DNA of 64,000 bases. It comes from G963663315 sp965214205. Lineage in GTDB: Bacteria > Pseudomonadota > Gammaproteobacteria > Arenicellales > Poriferihabitantaceae. Positions 8,696 to 18,100 of this stretch are shown in pieces. Every line of letters begins with the position of its first letter. The first letter of the stretch is position 1. The stretch lies in contig OZ243941.1 of the NCBI GenBank assembly GCA_965214205.1, positions 1,550,001-1,614,000 on the forward strand, written 5' to 3'. Below the pieces are notes generated by a model. That model was not told the DNA's origin, made no database searches, and worked only from the letters and a program-made list of their open reading frames with translations. The position numbers and the translations under genes were made by a program.

Positions 8696-9648
8696 AACTG
8701 GCCAGATCAATGGATTCAAAATGGATACCGGACGGGGGGTGCGTCCTGACCATCGGCAACTTCGATGGCATCCATCTGGGGCATCAGATGATCTTGCGGC
8801 GGTTGGTCGGGAAGGGGGAAGAACTGTCATTGCCCACGGTCGTGATGACCTTTCTGCCCACCCCCAACGAGTATTTTCAAAAACAGGAAGCGTCTCCCCG
8901 CCTGTTCGGATTGAGCGCCCGGTATTTGTCCATCCGGAAATACGATATCGACGTTATGCTGGCATTGCCGTTCAACTCCGCCCTGGCCAGGACCGGCGCC
9001 GGGGAATTTGTTCGACGGATTCTGGTCCAAGGATTGGGTATCCGATATATTCTTACAGGCGACGATTTCAGATTCGGTGAAGGCAGAACGGGCGATCATG
9101 GATTACTGGAGCGGTTTGGCCAGCAGTACGGATTTGCGGCTGAGCAATTTCACACCGTATCGGATTCCAGCGCCCGCATCAGCAGCACCAGAATCAGAAA
9201 GGCTCTGGTACAGGGCGACCTGAATGCGGCCAGACAGATGTTAGGGAAAGACTATTCGATGATGGGACGGGTCAGTCATGGCGACAAACGCGGCAGGCAG
9301 TGGGGGTTTCCCACGCTCAACATTGCAGTCAAAAAGCCCCCGTTCACCGGCGTTTTCGCGGTTCGTGTCAAGGTCGATGGCGATGAGAGTAAAGTCGATG
9401 AGAGTCAAAACGAATACCACGGCGTCGCCAATCTGGGTACACGCCCCACGGTCGGGGGCCTGAAAACGCTACTGGAAGTGCATTTGTTTGATTTTGACAG
9501 AGACATCTATGGTAGACGGATTTGTGTGGAATTCATCGACAAGATTCGCGATGAACGGAAATTCGATTCATTCGATCAATTGAAAACGCAGATACTGGCT
9601 GATTGCGAAGCCGGAAAACGGCTCTGCCAGCAAGCGGGAATCGGTTAA
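8692..9648 (+). CDS. ribF: Bifunctional riboflavin kinase / FAD synthetase
   Basis: RibF converts riboflavin to FMN and then FAD. The N-terminal nucleotidyltransferase domain has GNFDGIHLGHQ near residue 20 and the ISSTRIRKAL segment. The C-terminal riboflavin kinase domain has RGRQWGFPTLNI and GVANLGTRPTV. ATG 8692 overlaps the murJ stop and gives 318 residues; the frame is open further upstream inside murJ but that part is not RibF-like. In most gammaproteobacteria ileS follows; here lspA starts 3 bases after the stop. Confidence 0.95.
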   Translation: MKLARSMDSKWIPDGGCVLTIGNFDGIHLGHQMILRRLVGKGEELSLPTVVMTFLPTPNEYFQKQEASPRLFGLSARYLSIRKYDIDVMLALPFNSALARTGAGEFVRRILVQGLGIRYILTGDDFRFGEGRTGDHGLLERFGQQYGFAAEQFHTVSDSSARISSTRIRKALVQGDLNAARQMLGKDYSMMGRVSHGDKRGRQWGFPTLNIAVKKPPFTGVFAVRVKVDGDESKVDESQNEYHGVANLGTRPTVGGLKTLLEVHLFDFDRDIYGRRICVEFIDKIRDERKFDSFDQLKTQILADCEAGKRLCQQAGIG

Positions 9649-9651
9649 CAG

Positions 9652-10158
9652 GTGAAAAACGGACATAAGGCGCAGAAGCCCACGCTCAAATTTCTGGGAT
9701 ATATCAGTATTTCAGTATGGATCGTGATTATTGACCAGATTACCAAGCAAGCGGCTTACGAATATTTGCGGGGGCAACCGACAATTGAGGCGCTACCTGT
9801 ATTACAATGGACCTGGGTGACGAATCGCGGCGCGGCATTCGGTTTTCTGAGTGACGCCGGCGGGCTTCAGCATTATTTTTTTTCGACACTGGCCGCGTTG
9901 GCCTCGACTTTCATCGTTGTCTGGTTATGGAGATGCTTTACCGTCAACCGCCTGCTGGCCTGGGGACTGGCCATGATTCTGGCGGGCGCGATGGGTAATC
10001 TGATTGATCGCCTTCAGTATCGATATGTAATTGATTTTATTTCTCTGCATTATCAGGATATGTACTTCCCGGCGTTCAACATTGCGGATATGGCGATTAC
10101 CTTCGGGGCGGTGTTGGTGATCGTCGACAATCTCTTCCTGTCCGGTAAACGGCTCTGA
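9652..10158 (+). CDS. lspA: Lipoprotein signal peptidase (signal peptidase II)
   Basis: LspA removes the signal peptide from prolipoproteins in the inner membrane. The 168-residue protein has four predicted membrane segments and both catalytic aspartate blocks: NLIDRLQYRYVIDFI and FPAFNIADMAI. The start is GTG, 3 bases after the ribF stop. The genes that usually follow (fkpB, ispH) are absent. Confidence 0.95.
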   Translation: MKNGHKAQKPTLKFLGYISISVWIVIIDQITKQAAYEYLRGQPTIEALPVLQWTWVTNRGAAFGFLSDAGGLQHYFFSTLAALASTFIVVWLWRCFTVNRLLAWGLAMILAGAMGNLIDRLQYRYVIDFISLHYQDMYFPAFNIADMAITFGAVLVIVDNLFLSGKRL

Positions 10159-10192
10159 CCATTACGATGGACAATCTTTTTCCAACTCGAAC

Positions 10193-10786
10193 TCAAGCCT
10201 GATCCCGCAGCATTTTTTCCATATCCCCGTACCCGGTATATCGGTATTCATATTTCAGTTTCAGCCTGTCGGCGATTTCTTCGGCCTTGCGCCGCAGTTC
10301 AGGATTGTCCGTTTGCGCCATGAACACGACTTTTTCATAATTGGCGAACACAAAATCAACCATGTCGTCCCGGCGGTCCAGACCCAGAGCCTCCCAAACG
10401 AACCGGTCGAAATACTGACAAAAGAAATCCGTCAGATAGAATGTGGTGATTTCATCCCGGGTATATTCCTCAAAAGCGTCATTGCCCATCAGGAAGGAAA
10501 AGCAATGTGGCCCCGCTATCCGTTCGGCGCCTTCTTCCTCCGCCACGGCATCAATATATCCAGCGGTCCCGCAATCGCCGTACATGATATAGATCTTTTT
10601 GTATTTATCCCGGTTTTCCCGAATCTTTTTCCGGATACCTTCCGGGATGCGCTGCGGTTGATGATGCCAGTACGCCGGCAGACAGGTCAGTTCCAGATGA
10701 TTCCAGTTATTCACGCGAATCAACTCGACCAGTTCATGACTCAGGGCGCCGCACGCGATAATCAGTGTTTTGTCTTTGGATTGCAT
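10193..10786 (-). CDS. DUF1638 domain protein, corrinoid/methylamine-associated
   Basis: The 197-residue cytosolic protein resembles DUF1638 in its N-terminus (TLIIACGALSHEL), the IYIMYGDCGTAGY segment and a conserved His/Cys pair GPHCFSF. DUF1638 genes are commonly found beside MttB-superfamily methyltransferases; their reaction is not known to me. ATG 10786 is preferred to a TTG at 10834. It points the same way as the mttB-like and panB-like genes at 12.2-14.6 kb, with a plus-strand fic gene in between, so it was probably once part of that operon. Confidence 0.65.
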   Translation of the reverse strand: MQSKDKTLIIACGALSHELVELIRVNNWNHLELTCLPAYWHHQPQRIPEGIRKKIRENRDKYKKIYIMYGDCGTAGYIDAVAEEEGAERIAGPHCFSFLMGNDAFEEYTRDEITTFYLTDFFCQYFDRFVWEALGLDRRDDMVDFVFANYEKVVFMAQTDNPELRRKAEEIADRLKLKYEYRYTGYGDMEKMLRDQA

Positions 10787-10909
10787 CCCGTCAGTATCAT
10801 ATAATCCCTCGCCGTAATCAACACCCAGCGTCAAGGCAGGCGTGATCCAGAGCTATAAAAACGCCAAAAATATTGATAATATGGCGTGAATGAGCGCTAC
10901 AATTACGCC

Positions 10910-12055
10910 ATGAGATGGATATGGCAACAACCAGGCTGGCCAGATTTTCGCTATGACAAGAGCGCACTCGAAGATCGGGAGTTTGCATTTCGCATAAATT
11001 CGGAGCGCCTGGCAGGCAGCTTTGATGCACTTCCCATGGCGTCTCAGAAAGATGCCACGATTGGCTTGATGCTTTCCGAGGCCATCAAAACCAACGCCAT
11101 TGAGGGCGAGGTTCTGGACCGTGAATCGGTCAGGTCATCGCTATTGTCTTTGATAACATCGGATACGTTACCGGCCAATTCAGACCAGAAAGCTGCCGGG
11201 GCTGCTTCGTTGCTGGTGGATGTTCGCAAGAGCTGGCAAACAGCCTTGACGCATGTCCTGCTGGGCAAGTGGCAATCCATGGCGGTTCCGGAGAAACGCT
11301 ACACGTCTATTCTGCGTGGCGCGTACCGCCACGATCCTTCACCGATGCAAATAGTAAGCGGGTCTTACGGTCGGGAAAAGGTTCACTATGAAGCGCCGCC
11401 GGCGAACCAGGTGTCTGATGAAATGGAAAAATTCATCGACTGGTACGACAAGACCAATCGTTCGAAAGGTGGTAAGACGATACCGGGGATTGCCCGAGCA
11501 GGTATTGCACATCTCTGGTTCGAAGTGATTCACCCCTTCGATGATGGTAATGGGCGAGTCGGCAGGGCGATCTCTGACCATGCACTTTCGCAATCTCTCG
11601 GTTATCCAACCATGGCTTGTCTTGCCACGGCAATAGAGGGGGATAAAAAATCCTATTACCTGCAGCTGGAGAAAGCCAGCCACGGAAGCATGGATGTTAA
11701 CATTTGGCTGGATTATTTTGCAGACACAATAATCAAGGCGCAGGAAATTGCCAGGGAAGAGGTGAACTTTGTACTGTCCAAGACACGTTTTTATGAAGCC
11801 TATGGCAACCAGTTGAATGACCGGCAGGCCAGAATGGTATCGCGGGTGTTTGCTGAAGGCCGGAAGGGCTTTGACGGCGGAATAACGACCAGGAAATATG
11901 AAGCGATCACCAAGTGCCCAAACCGAACAGCCAGTCGTGATTTATCAGACCTGGTTGCAAAGGGGGCCATAGTCCCGTTAGCAGGTGGTGGCCGAACAAC
12001 CCGTTACGAGTTGGCGATTGCTGAGCCTGTTCAGTCTGGTCTGACGAGGACATGA
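10910..12055 (+). CDS. Fic family protein with N-terminal DUF4172 domain
   Basis: Fic enzymes transfer AMP or related groups to protein hydroxyls. The product has about 381 residues. It begins MRWIWQQPGWPDFRYD, the usual start of the DUF4172 domain, and has the complete catalytic motif HPFDDGNGRVGR near residue 208. The segment LMLSEAIKTNAIEGE contains an (S/T)xxxE(G/N)-type stretch (KTNAIEGE) that in class II Fic proteins supplies the inhibitory glutamate. The C-terminus (KCPNRTASRDLSDLVAKGAI) looks like a winged helix. A GTG at 10886 is an alternative start. The gene stands alone on the plus strand inside a minus-strand metabolic cluster. Confidence 0.88.
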   Translation: MRWIWQQPGWPDFRYDKSALEDREFAFRINSERLAGSFDALPMASQKDATIGLMLSEAIKTNAIEGEVLDRESVRSSLLSLITSDTLPANSDQKAAGAASLLVDVRKSWQTALTHVLLGKWQSMAVPEKRYTSILRGAYRHDPSPMQIVSGSYGREKVHYEAPPANQVSDEMEKFIDWYDKTNRSKGGKTIPGIARAGIAHLWFEVIHPFDDGNGRVGRAISDHALSQSLGYPTMACLATAIEGDKKSYYLQLEKASHGSMDVNIWLDYFADTIIKAQEIAREEVNFVLSKTRFYEAYGNQLNDRQARMVSRVFAEGRKGFDGGITTRKYEAITKCPNRTASRDLSDLVAKGAIVPLAGGGRTTRYELAIAEPVQSGLTRT

Positions 12056-12084
12056 TTCTCCTGAAGCATGTCTTCTTGTTGTGG

Positions 12085-12104
12085 ATTCCCGCCTTCGCGG
12101 GAAT
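12085..12104. repeat. Perfect palindromic hairpin (REP-like) after fic
   Basis: ATTCCCGC (12085-12092) and GCGGGAAT (12097-12104) are perfect inverted repeats around the tetraloop CTTC. The gap 12056-12173 otherwise holds only G-rich sequence with short GATGACGG repeats. This palindrome type is widespread between genes in proteobacteria. It may act as a bidirectional transcription end for the converging fic and panB-like genes. Confidence 0.5.
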
Positions 12105-12173
12105 TGACGGGGAGGGGCGGGATGACGGATGACCATTTACACAGTTTTGTTTACACCCTCTTGCTATAGTGCG

Positions 12174-13007
12174 TTACTCTTTATCCAAAGCCTCTAGAAA
12201 TTTCTCTTTTTCATTCGGGTGCATGGAAATATTGGTTTCGGCATAAGGAAATTTTTTCTTCGTGACTTCGTTGTGAAATTCGCTCATCGCAGCCACGCGT
12301 TCCTCATACATCTGCTTGTGAAGTCGAGCCAGGTTTCCAAAAGCATGGGCATGTTTTGGGGGCTTCTCTTCTTCGCTATCTTCACCGCAAATATCCGATA
12401 CAAACGACATAATCACATCACCGGCCATGCCCGAGCCGAGTGAGAAAGTTACAATCGATGTCTTGTCGTTAATCGCTTCCAGCACTTCTTCAGCGATACA
12501 TTCGGCCTCAACCGCGAACACACCCACATCTTCCATTCGTTTCAGTGTGCGATAAATTTCCATTGCTTCATCCGCATTGCGGCCCCAGCCGCGCAACCCC
12601 CCGCACCAATGACTGAAGGTTGGAATCAAACCGATGTGGCTTTGAACCGGAATACCCTCTTTCGACAACATTTCCATGACTTCGAAGGAGCGTAACGTGT
12701 AATACATATCACCACCCTTACGCATCATGTCGAAAGCATGATCGAGAATCTCTTTCGGGTCTCCAAATTGCGACCAGGTACTACCGACTCCCATAAAGTG
12801 ATACGGTGCGATTTCCCGGCATTCTTCGATCTGGCTGTCCCAGACCACCATCAGGTCAATGCCCGCATCTATACAGGCTTTCAGTTCGACACCATCTTTA
12901 GGATTGCTCATGCTGAGCTTTTTATCGGAACCCTTTAATGACTGCAGATCGGCGACGGTGTAGTTTCGCGCAGACGGGCTGCGACTGAAGTCATAAATTC
13001 TTTTCAT
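12174..13007 (-). CDS. PanB-like TIM-barrel protein (ketopantoate hydroxymethyltransferase superfamily), function unknown
   Basis: The 277-residue protein aligns by eye over its length with PanB. VVWDSQIE corresponds to the PanB metal-binding VGDSLG. GIPVQSHIGLIPT corresponds to VPVCGHLGLTPQ. FAVEAECIAEEV corresponds to the segment with the catalytic glutamate (LVLECVP). Two PanB active-site blocks are not conserved: ADLPF reads VGSTW, and the lysine/glutamate in MVKIEGG reads MYYTLRS. It is therefore probably not a pantothenate enzyme. GGAGAG lies just upstream of the ATG. It follows the mttB-like gene by 94 bases, suggesting a role in one-carbon transfer or degradation of a methylated substrate (inference). 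Confidence 0.7.
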   Translation of the reverse strand: MKRIYDFSRSPSARNYTVADLQSLKGSDKKLSMSNPKDGVELKACIDAGIDLMVVWDSQIEECREIAPYHFMGVGSTWSQFGDPKEILDHAFDMMRKGGDMYYTLRSFEVMEMLSKEGIPVQSHIGLIPTFSHWCGGLRGWGRNADEAMEIYRTLKRMEDVGVFAVEAECIAEEVLEAINDKTSIVTFSLGSGMAGDVIMSFVSDICGEDSEEEKPPKHAHAFGNLARLHKQMYEERVAAMSEFHNEVTKKKFPYAETNISMHPNEKEKFLEALDKE

Positions 13008-13101
13008 GATTGCTCTCCCCGGTTTTCGTATTCGAGTAATTTACGTCATTCCCGGATGAACGGAAATAATGAAATGGTCGAATTGATAAAACGTTCATAT
13101 C

Positions 13102-14649
13102 CTAATTCGCCCGCATATCTGATTGTGGTAACCGGATATCAAATTTTTCGCGCAGGCTTCGATCCAGTTCTTCGGTTAAATGGCCGGGATAATGCCGCTG
13201 CAAAATCTGCCGGGTTCGATCAACGGCAACACTTCGAATTTCCCGGCTTCCATCGGCTGCCCATTCATTGATTGTTCGGCGGTCACCGATTTCAGGATAG
13301 ACGAAATCACTCTGCATACGTTCGAGAGTTTCGGTTCTGCCGAGGAAATGCCCTTCGCCGTGGGCGACTTCATTGATGGCCTGCAATGCGAGAGTCTCAT
13401 CATTCACTTCGATTCCAGCTAAAGACTTCATGATCACTCCGAGCATGTCGTTATCGATAACATAACTTTCCAGCGCACAACCCATCAGACTGGCCTGCAT
13501 CCCGCTGGCCTGGGTAATCAGGTTACTACCGGCCTGTGCCGCCAGTGTCACTGTCAGACTTTTTTCGTAGCCACTTTGCGCATCGGCAATCTTGCTGTCG
13601 GTGGCGCCGGCTATCACGGAATTCGGCAACCGATAATAGTTCGCCATCTGCACACTGGCGGCCGTCGCTATGGCGCCCTCGGCGCTGCCGCCACTCATTG
13701 CGCCAGTACGAAGGTCGGTCAACATCGGTCGGGTACCAAGAATCACTTTAGCTGCTGGGTCCAGCGCCCAGGCGAAAATCATCCCTGCCAGCGTTTCGGC
13801 AATGGTTTGAGCGATGGACCCGGCCAGTGTTACCGGACTCGACGCGCCCATCTGACCGAAGGTATTGGAATGCAACGGGATTCCGAAGCGTACTGCCTCG
13901 GCGGCTATTTCGCAGGATTCAGCGTCAAACCGCAGCGGCGGTACCGATATATTGCAATTCAAGGACAAAAAGGGGCGCGCCAGAAAAGCCTCTCGGGACC
14001 CGGCTATCGTATAACACAGGTTAGCGATATCTTCGATATGGGCGGCCTCTGTCGCCGCAGAGAAAACATGCTTCTCCGTCCCTGCCAGACAGACATAGGC
14101 GGTATTAATATCCAGCGAACGGGCATCGGGCATATCCCGGGCGACCATCGAACGACTGAAAAAATGGATGTTATCGAGACAATCGACCAGTCGTGCCGCA
14201 TCGTAGAGATCACGTAACGTGGATTCGCGATAAACCCCGCTATCCAGATCCAGGATAAGCGGCGCCGCGCCTCCGGAACCGGCATGGACTTTAGCCACCT
14301 CGAGTTGCATATCATGTTTCGGATTTTGACCACAGAGCGCAAAATTGCGGGGCAAATCATTTAACGCATTTTCGATCAACTCCAGCGAGAAGCGCAGGCG
14401 GCCTTCATCATCGAGGCGCCCGCCGGCAGCGGTAATAGGGTCGATAACAATATCGGGGGCTTCCGCCATGCCAACATCTGACAGAATTGCGCGTACAGCT
14501 TCATCGACCTTAAGCAAATCTTCAGAATTCAGCGGTCGATATCGTCCACCGATTGAGCCGCTCATTGACGGACTCGCAGATCGCCCCGGATTGGTGTCGG
14601 CATTGCGCCGTCGCCGTCGCCCCTTACCGCGCTTTTCAGAATCCGGCAT
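13102..14649 (-). CDS. MttB-superfamily corrinoid-dependent methyltransferase (non-pyrrolysine type)
   Basis: MttB-family proteins move a methyl group from a quaternary amine to a corrinoid protein. The 515-residue length fits the family. Typical stretches include LSEDLLKVDEAVRxIL-like sequence after the N-terminus, LILDLDSGVYRESTLRDL, NCNISVPPLRFD and GATDSKIADAQSGYEKSLT. The frame has no internal amber codon; it ends in TAG at the normal C-terminus, so no pyrrolysine is indicated. The N-terminus has an unusual basic stretch (RGKGRRRRRN). The methyl donor (glycine betaine, carnitine, trimethylamine or other) cannot be read from sequence. No corrinoid protein gene is adjacent. Confidence 0.85.
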   Translation of the reverse strand: MPDSEKRGKGRRRRRNADTNPGRSASPSMSGSIGGRYRPLNSEDLLKVDEAVRAILSDVGMAEAPDIVIDPITAAGGRLDDEGRLRFSLELIENALNDLPRNFALCGQNPKHDMQLEVAKVHAGSGGAAPLILDLDSGVYRESTLRDLYDAARLVDCLDNIHFFSRSMVARDMPDARSLDINTAYVCLAGTEKHVFSAATEAAHIEDIANLCYTIAGSREAFLARPFLSLNCNISVPPLRFDAESCEIAAEAVRFGIPLHSNTFGQMGASSPVTLAGSIAQTIAETLAGMIFAWALDPAAKVILGTRPMLTDLRTGAMSGGSAEGAIATAASVQMANYYRLPNSVIAGATDSKIADAQSGYEKSLTVTLAAQAGSNLITQASGMQASLMGCALESYVIDNDMLGVIMKSLAGIEVNDETLALQAINEVAHGEGHFLGRTETLERMQSDFVYPEIGDRRTINEWAADGSREIRSVAVDRTRQILQRHYPGHLTEELDRSLREKFDIRLPQSDMRAN

Positions 14650-14679
14650 GGTTTTTAACTTCTGGCGGTTTCGATTTTG

Positions 14680-14708
14680 TTGGTTTAAATGTTGTAATCA
14701 ATTATAGT
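14680..14708 (+). promoter_or_regulatory. Promoter candidate for tRNA-Thr
   Basis: TTGGTT (14680-14685) and TATAGT (14703-14708) are spaced by 17 bases and lie 59 bases upstream of the tRNA. The same region is the 5' flank of the divergent mttB-like gene. Confidence 0.45.
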
Positions 14709-14767
14709 GTAGATATAGAATCCCGGCCAACCAGTCCGCGCTTCCATAATCCAGTATCCCACCCCTT

Positions 14768-14843
<76 letters not shown>

Positions 14844-15115
14844 TTTGCTATCTTTCCCGAAGCAGAGTCCAAATACAATCGATTAATTGTTATATGTTTA
14901 TTCCAGATTTTGCTACAATCGGGACAATAATAATTATTACAGGTTCTCCGAAGTGATTGATTTATTAACATTAAATTATATGTCCCCTCCCCCCCCCCCC
15001 CCCGCATACAACCAGAATCCGGGCAGTTACGCCCGCGTAATCACCGACTGCCCACCTGGTTGGGCATATCCCGGACGCATTAACGGCGCCTGACCGCCAC
15101 GGCAGGCGTCAGCAG
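14844..15115 (+). promoter_or_regulatory. Leader region of the giant gene
   Basis: This 272-base gap is AT-rich in its first half and GC-rich after the poly-C tract, as if two sequence types meet there. A possible extended -10 promoter TGCTACAAT lies at 14911-14919. An ATG at 14980 opens a 37-codon reading frame through the poly-C tract that stops at 15093, 22 bases before the giant gene start. No strong ribosome binding site is seen for either frame; the best is GGCAGG at 15101-15106. Confidence 0.35.
14989..15003 (+). repeat. Poly-C homopolymer of 15 bases
   Basis: Fifteen consecutive C residues lie 112 bases upstream of the ATG of the giant surface protein gene. Tracts of this length slip readily during replication and are known switches of surface protein expression in other bacteria. 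TAA at 15038-15040 is in the giant gene frame, so the tract lies in the leader and not in the coding frame. Confidence 0.85.
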
Positions 15116-18100
15116 ATGACCACTCGCATCATGGGCGTTGGTTTCCTTGAAACTTTTTGCGCGCTCGTGCGTGCGTTCCCCGCCCGCGCCAGCGCCGCCG
15201 GCGGCTTGTTGTTGGCGGTATTGCTGGCTGCGCTGCCGCCGCAGGCGGTGGCTCAGACCCAAGGGGTTTCAATCTCGGTAAGCCCGGCTGCATTCCCCCA
15301 GTATGTCACGATAGAGGAAGGGGAAGATGTGACCTTTACCGTAAAGAGGACAGGGGACAGTTCAAATGCGTTGACCGTGAATTACACGATCACCGGTGGT
15401 GGTGGACCTGCGAACCTAACTGCAGAGCGTGCAGGGGAGGGAGACTATACCTCCATCCCCACTTCTTATGAATTTCCTGCGGGGAGCTCCGCATCCCATG
15501 CGTTTACTGTAACAGCGGTGGATGACGAGGTTTACGAACCACGGCAGTATTTCACCTTAACAGCATCGGGTTCTTATCAGGATGAAGGCAGCACTATATC
15601 TTTCAGTAAGCAAGTCATAGTGAGAATCACAGAAAACGATGAAAGGTATCTCACTCTCTCGCCTGTTTCGGACTCTGCCCTGCCCATGGTTTCTCATCCG
15701 GAGTTTATGGCAAAAGAAGGAGGTACGGGAAACGAAAATCAACTTACGATCAACCTCAACGAGCAGCTTCCCTACGACTTGAATATTGGTTACACCGTCG
15801 GCTCCGCTCCCCACACAACCGCCGCAACGTCTGACGACTTCACGATGAGTGGCGGCACAGCAACAATACTCGGAGGTAACACGTCCGTCACCATTGATGT
15901 CGGCATCGTTGATGATTCACTAGTCGAACCAACCGAGTACTTCACCTTGCTGTTGCGCACTCCCGCTAAAGCCCTTGACCCGGGCAACGCGAAAGGGACG
16001 TTCAAGACGGTCAATTTTCAGGAAAGCAAGGTCCGAACACAGCCGCTCTCAGTCTCCATCATGGATAACGACACGGCGCCCGCGGGAGGTGTCGTTTACC
16101 TGCGTGGAGAAGGGGGAGGAGGTATTATGGGGTTTCCAAGCACGAGGAAGACTCTTACAGAAGGCCAGAGCGTAACCATCACCGCGGAAATAGCGGGCGC
16201 CGCCCCAACCAACGATATCCGGATTCCTCTCAAGTTTGATCATTACCCGAGCGGCGAGGCAACGTCGGCTGACCACAACGAGCCCGGTCCCATCATTATC
16301 AAGGCGGGCCAAAAATCTGGCAGCGTCACCCTGACAATCAGAGATGACGCTGACGACGAACGATACCGCGAGCTGCTGGTCGTGGAAATCAATGACACCA
16401 ACAATTTCCCAACTGGCTACACCAAGGGAGACCGCAGCAAGTACGAAGTCGTCATGCTGGACAACGACAAGACCCCGGCCAGCCTGCTGAGTCTGAGCAA
16501 AGACAAGTTGACGGAAACTCAGGGCGACCGAACGGCAACGTTTCAGCTGCGCATTGACCGCAGGCCCAAAGCGGCCCCGTCGGGAGATCCGCCATTTACC
16601 GGCGCGGATGTCGATGAAGGCGATGCGAAGCTCGTTCTGGGATACACGGGGAAGGCGATGCGTGGCGGCACCGCCGACTACACATCAACCGCCGATACTT
16701 TCGTGATTCGCAAGAGTCCCGCCGCGCTTCCCAACGGTTGTTCGGCCGCTGGCGAGGCGGTGACGTGCACGGTGACGCTCAATGTCAGAGACGACAACTT
16801 GTACGAGGGAGGGGTCGGCACAACCGAAGACGTGAAGGTCAATCTCGATACCGGGACCGGGAATAGTAGCTTCAACGACGGTTTCAAAAAGCCTATGGGC
16901 CTCAGCCTCACGATCGAGGATAACGACCCGCAGCCCATGTTTTCCATCGCGGATGTGAGCGGGCCCGAGAACGGCAATCTCACATTCACCGTCACGCGCT
17001 CCGGTGCGCTTGGCAACGACGTGTCCGTGACCGCTAAAACCGGGAACCACGGTGACGACACGAAGCGGGCGACAGCAGACACGGACTACACGGCAAAGAC
17101 CCAAAAGCTGGACTTCGGGCAGGGCGGCACCAGCAAAGACTTCGTGGTCGCTATAACGGACGACATTGTCGACGAACCCGACGAAACCTTCGCGGTGACG
17201 CTGAGCAATCCGGTAGACAATCAGGGGTTGCCGAAACCCGCCATTGCTACCGAAATGGGCACGGCCGTCGGCACGATCACCGACAACGACGATGCACCCA
17301 CGGAGCTCACCATCTCGGTGGATACCACCGAAGACAAGGAAGACGTTCAGGACACCATCGCCGAGGCCGCGGGTGAGACCACGGTTAGCGTCACCGCTAC
17401 CATCGACAGTCCCACGCGCTTCGCCACCGATCAGACCGTGACCGTCACCGTGGGCAATGCCGCCAATGAGGGGGAAGCCAGCGAGGGGGAGAGCGGAGAC
17501 TACGAAACCGTGGATCAATTTACCATCACCATCCCGGCAACACAGAAAAGCGGTAAAGGCACGTTTAAGCTGACGCCTGTCAACGACAGAATTGACGATG
17601 ACGACGAGAAGATAAGCGTCGAAGGCGAACTCGGCACCATGACGGTCACCCATGCCACCATCACGATCAAGGACGACGATACCCGCGGCATCGTCGTGGT
17701 GTCGCCCCAGGTGACCATCGATGAGGCGGACGACACGAACACCAGTCCGCCAAAGAAAAAAACGGGCACCTACTCGGTGAGGATTACCAGCCAACCCGAA
17801 GGAGGCACGGTAACGGTCAACGTCGCAAGCAAAGATACGACGGTAGCCGCGGTGAGCAATTCCAGCCTGAAGTTTCATGCGGACAACTGGGACCATGCTC
17901 AGCTGGTGACCGTGACCGCCCAGGACGACACCATCGACAACACTGGCAACGAGCGCGCCACCACCATCACCCACACGGTCAGTGCCGACGGCACGGACTA
18001 CGCAGGCGAGGACGTTGAGGATGTGGAAGTCACTGTCCACGATGACGACGAGGCGCCCACAGCGCTCAAGATCACGGTCGATACCGACACGGGCGCCGAC

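Noticed and set aside
13102..13104. Amber codon ending the mttB-like gene as a possible pyrrolysine site
   Set aside because: The protein already has full family length (515 residues) at this TAG, and no conserved sequence follows. Pyrrolysine codons in MttB are internal.
15004..15115. Earlier start for the giant gene reading through the poly-C tract
   Set aside because: TAA at 15038-15040 blocks that frame and there is no other start codon before ATG 15116.
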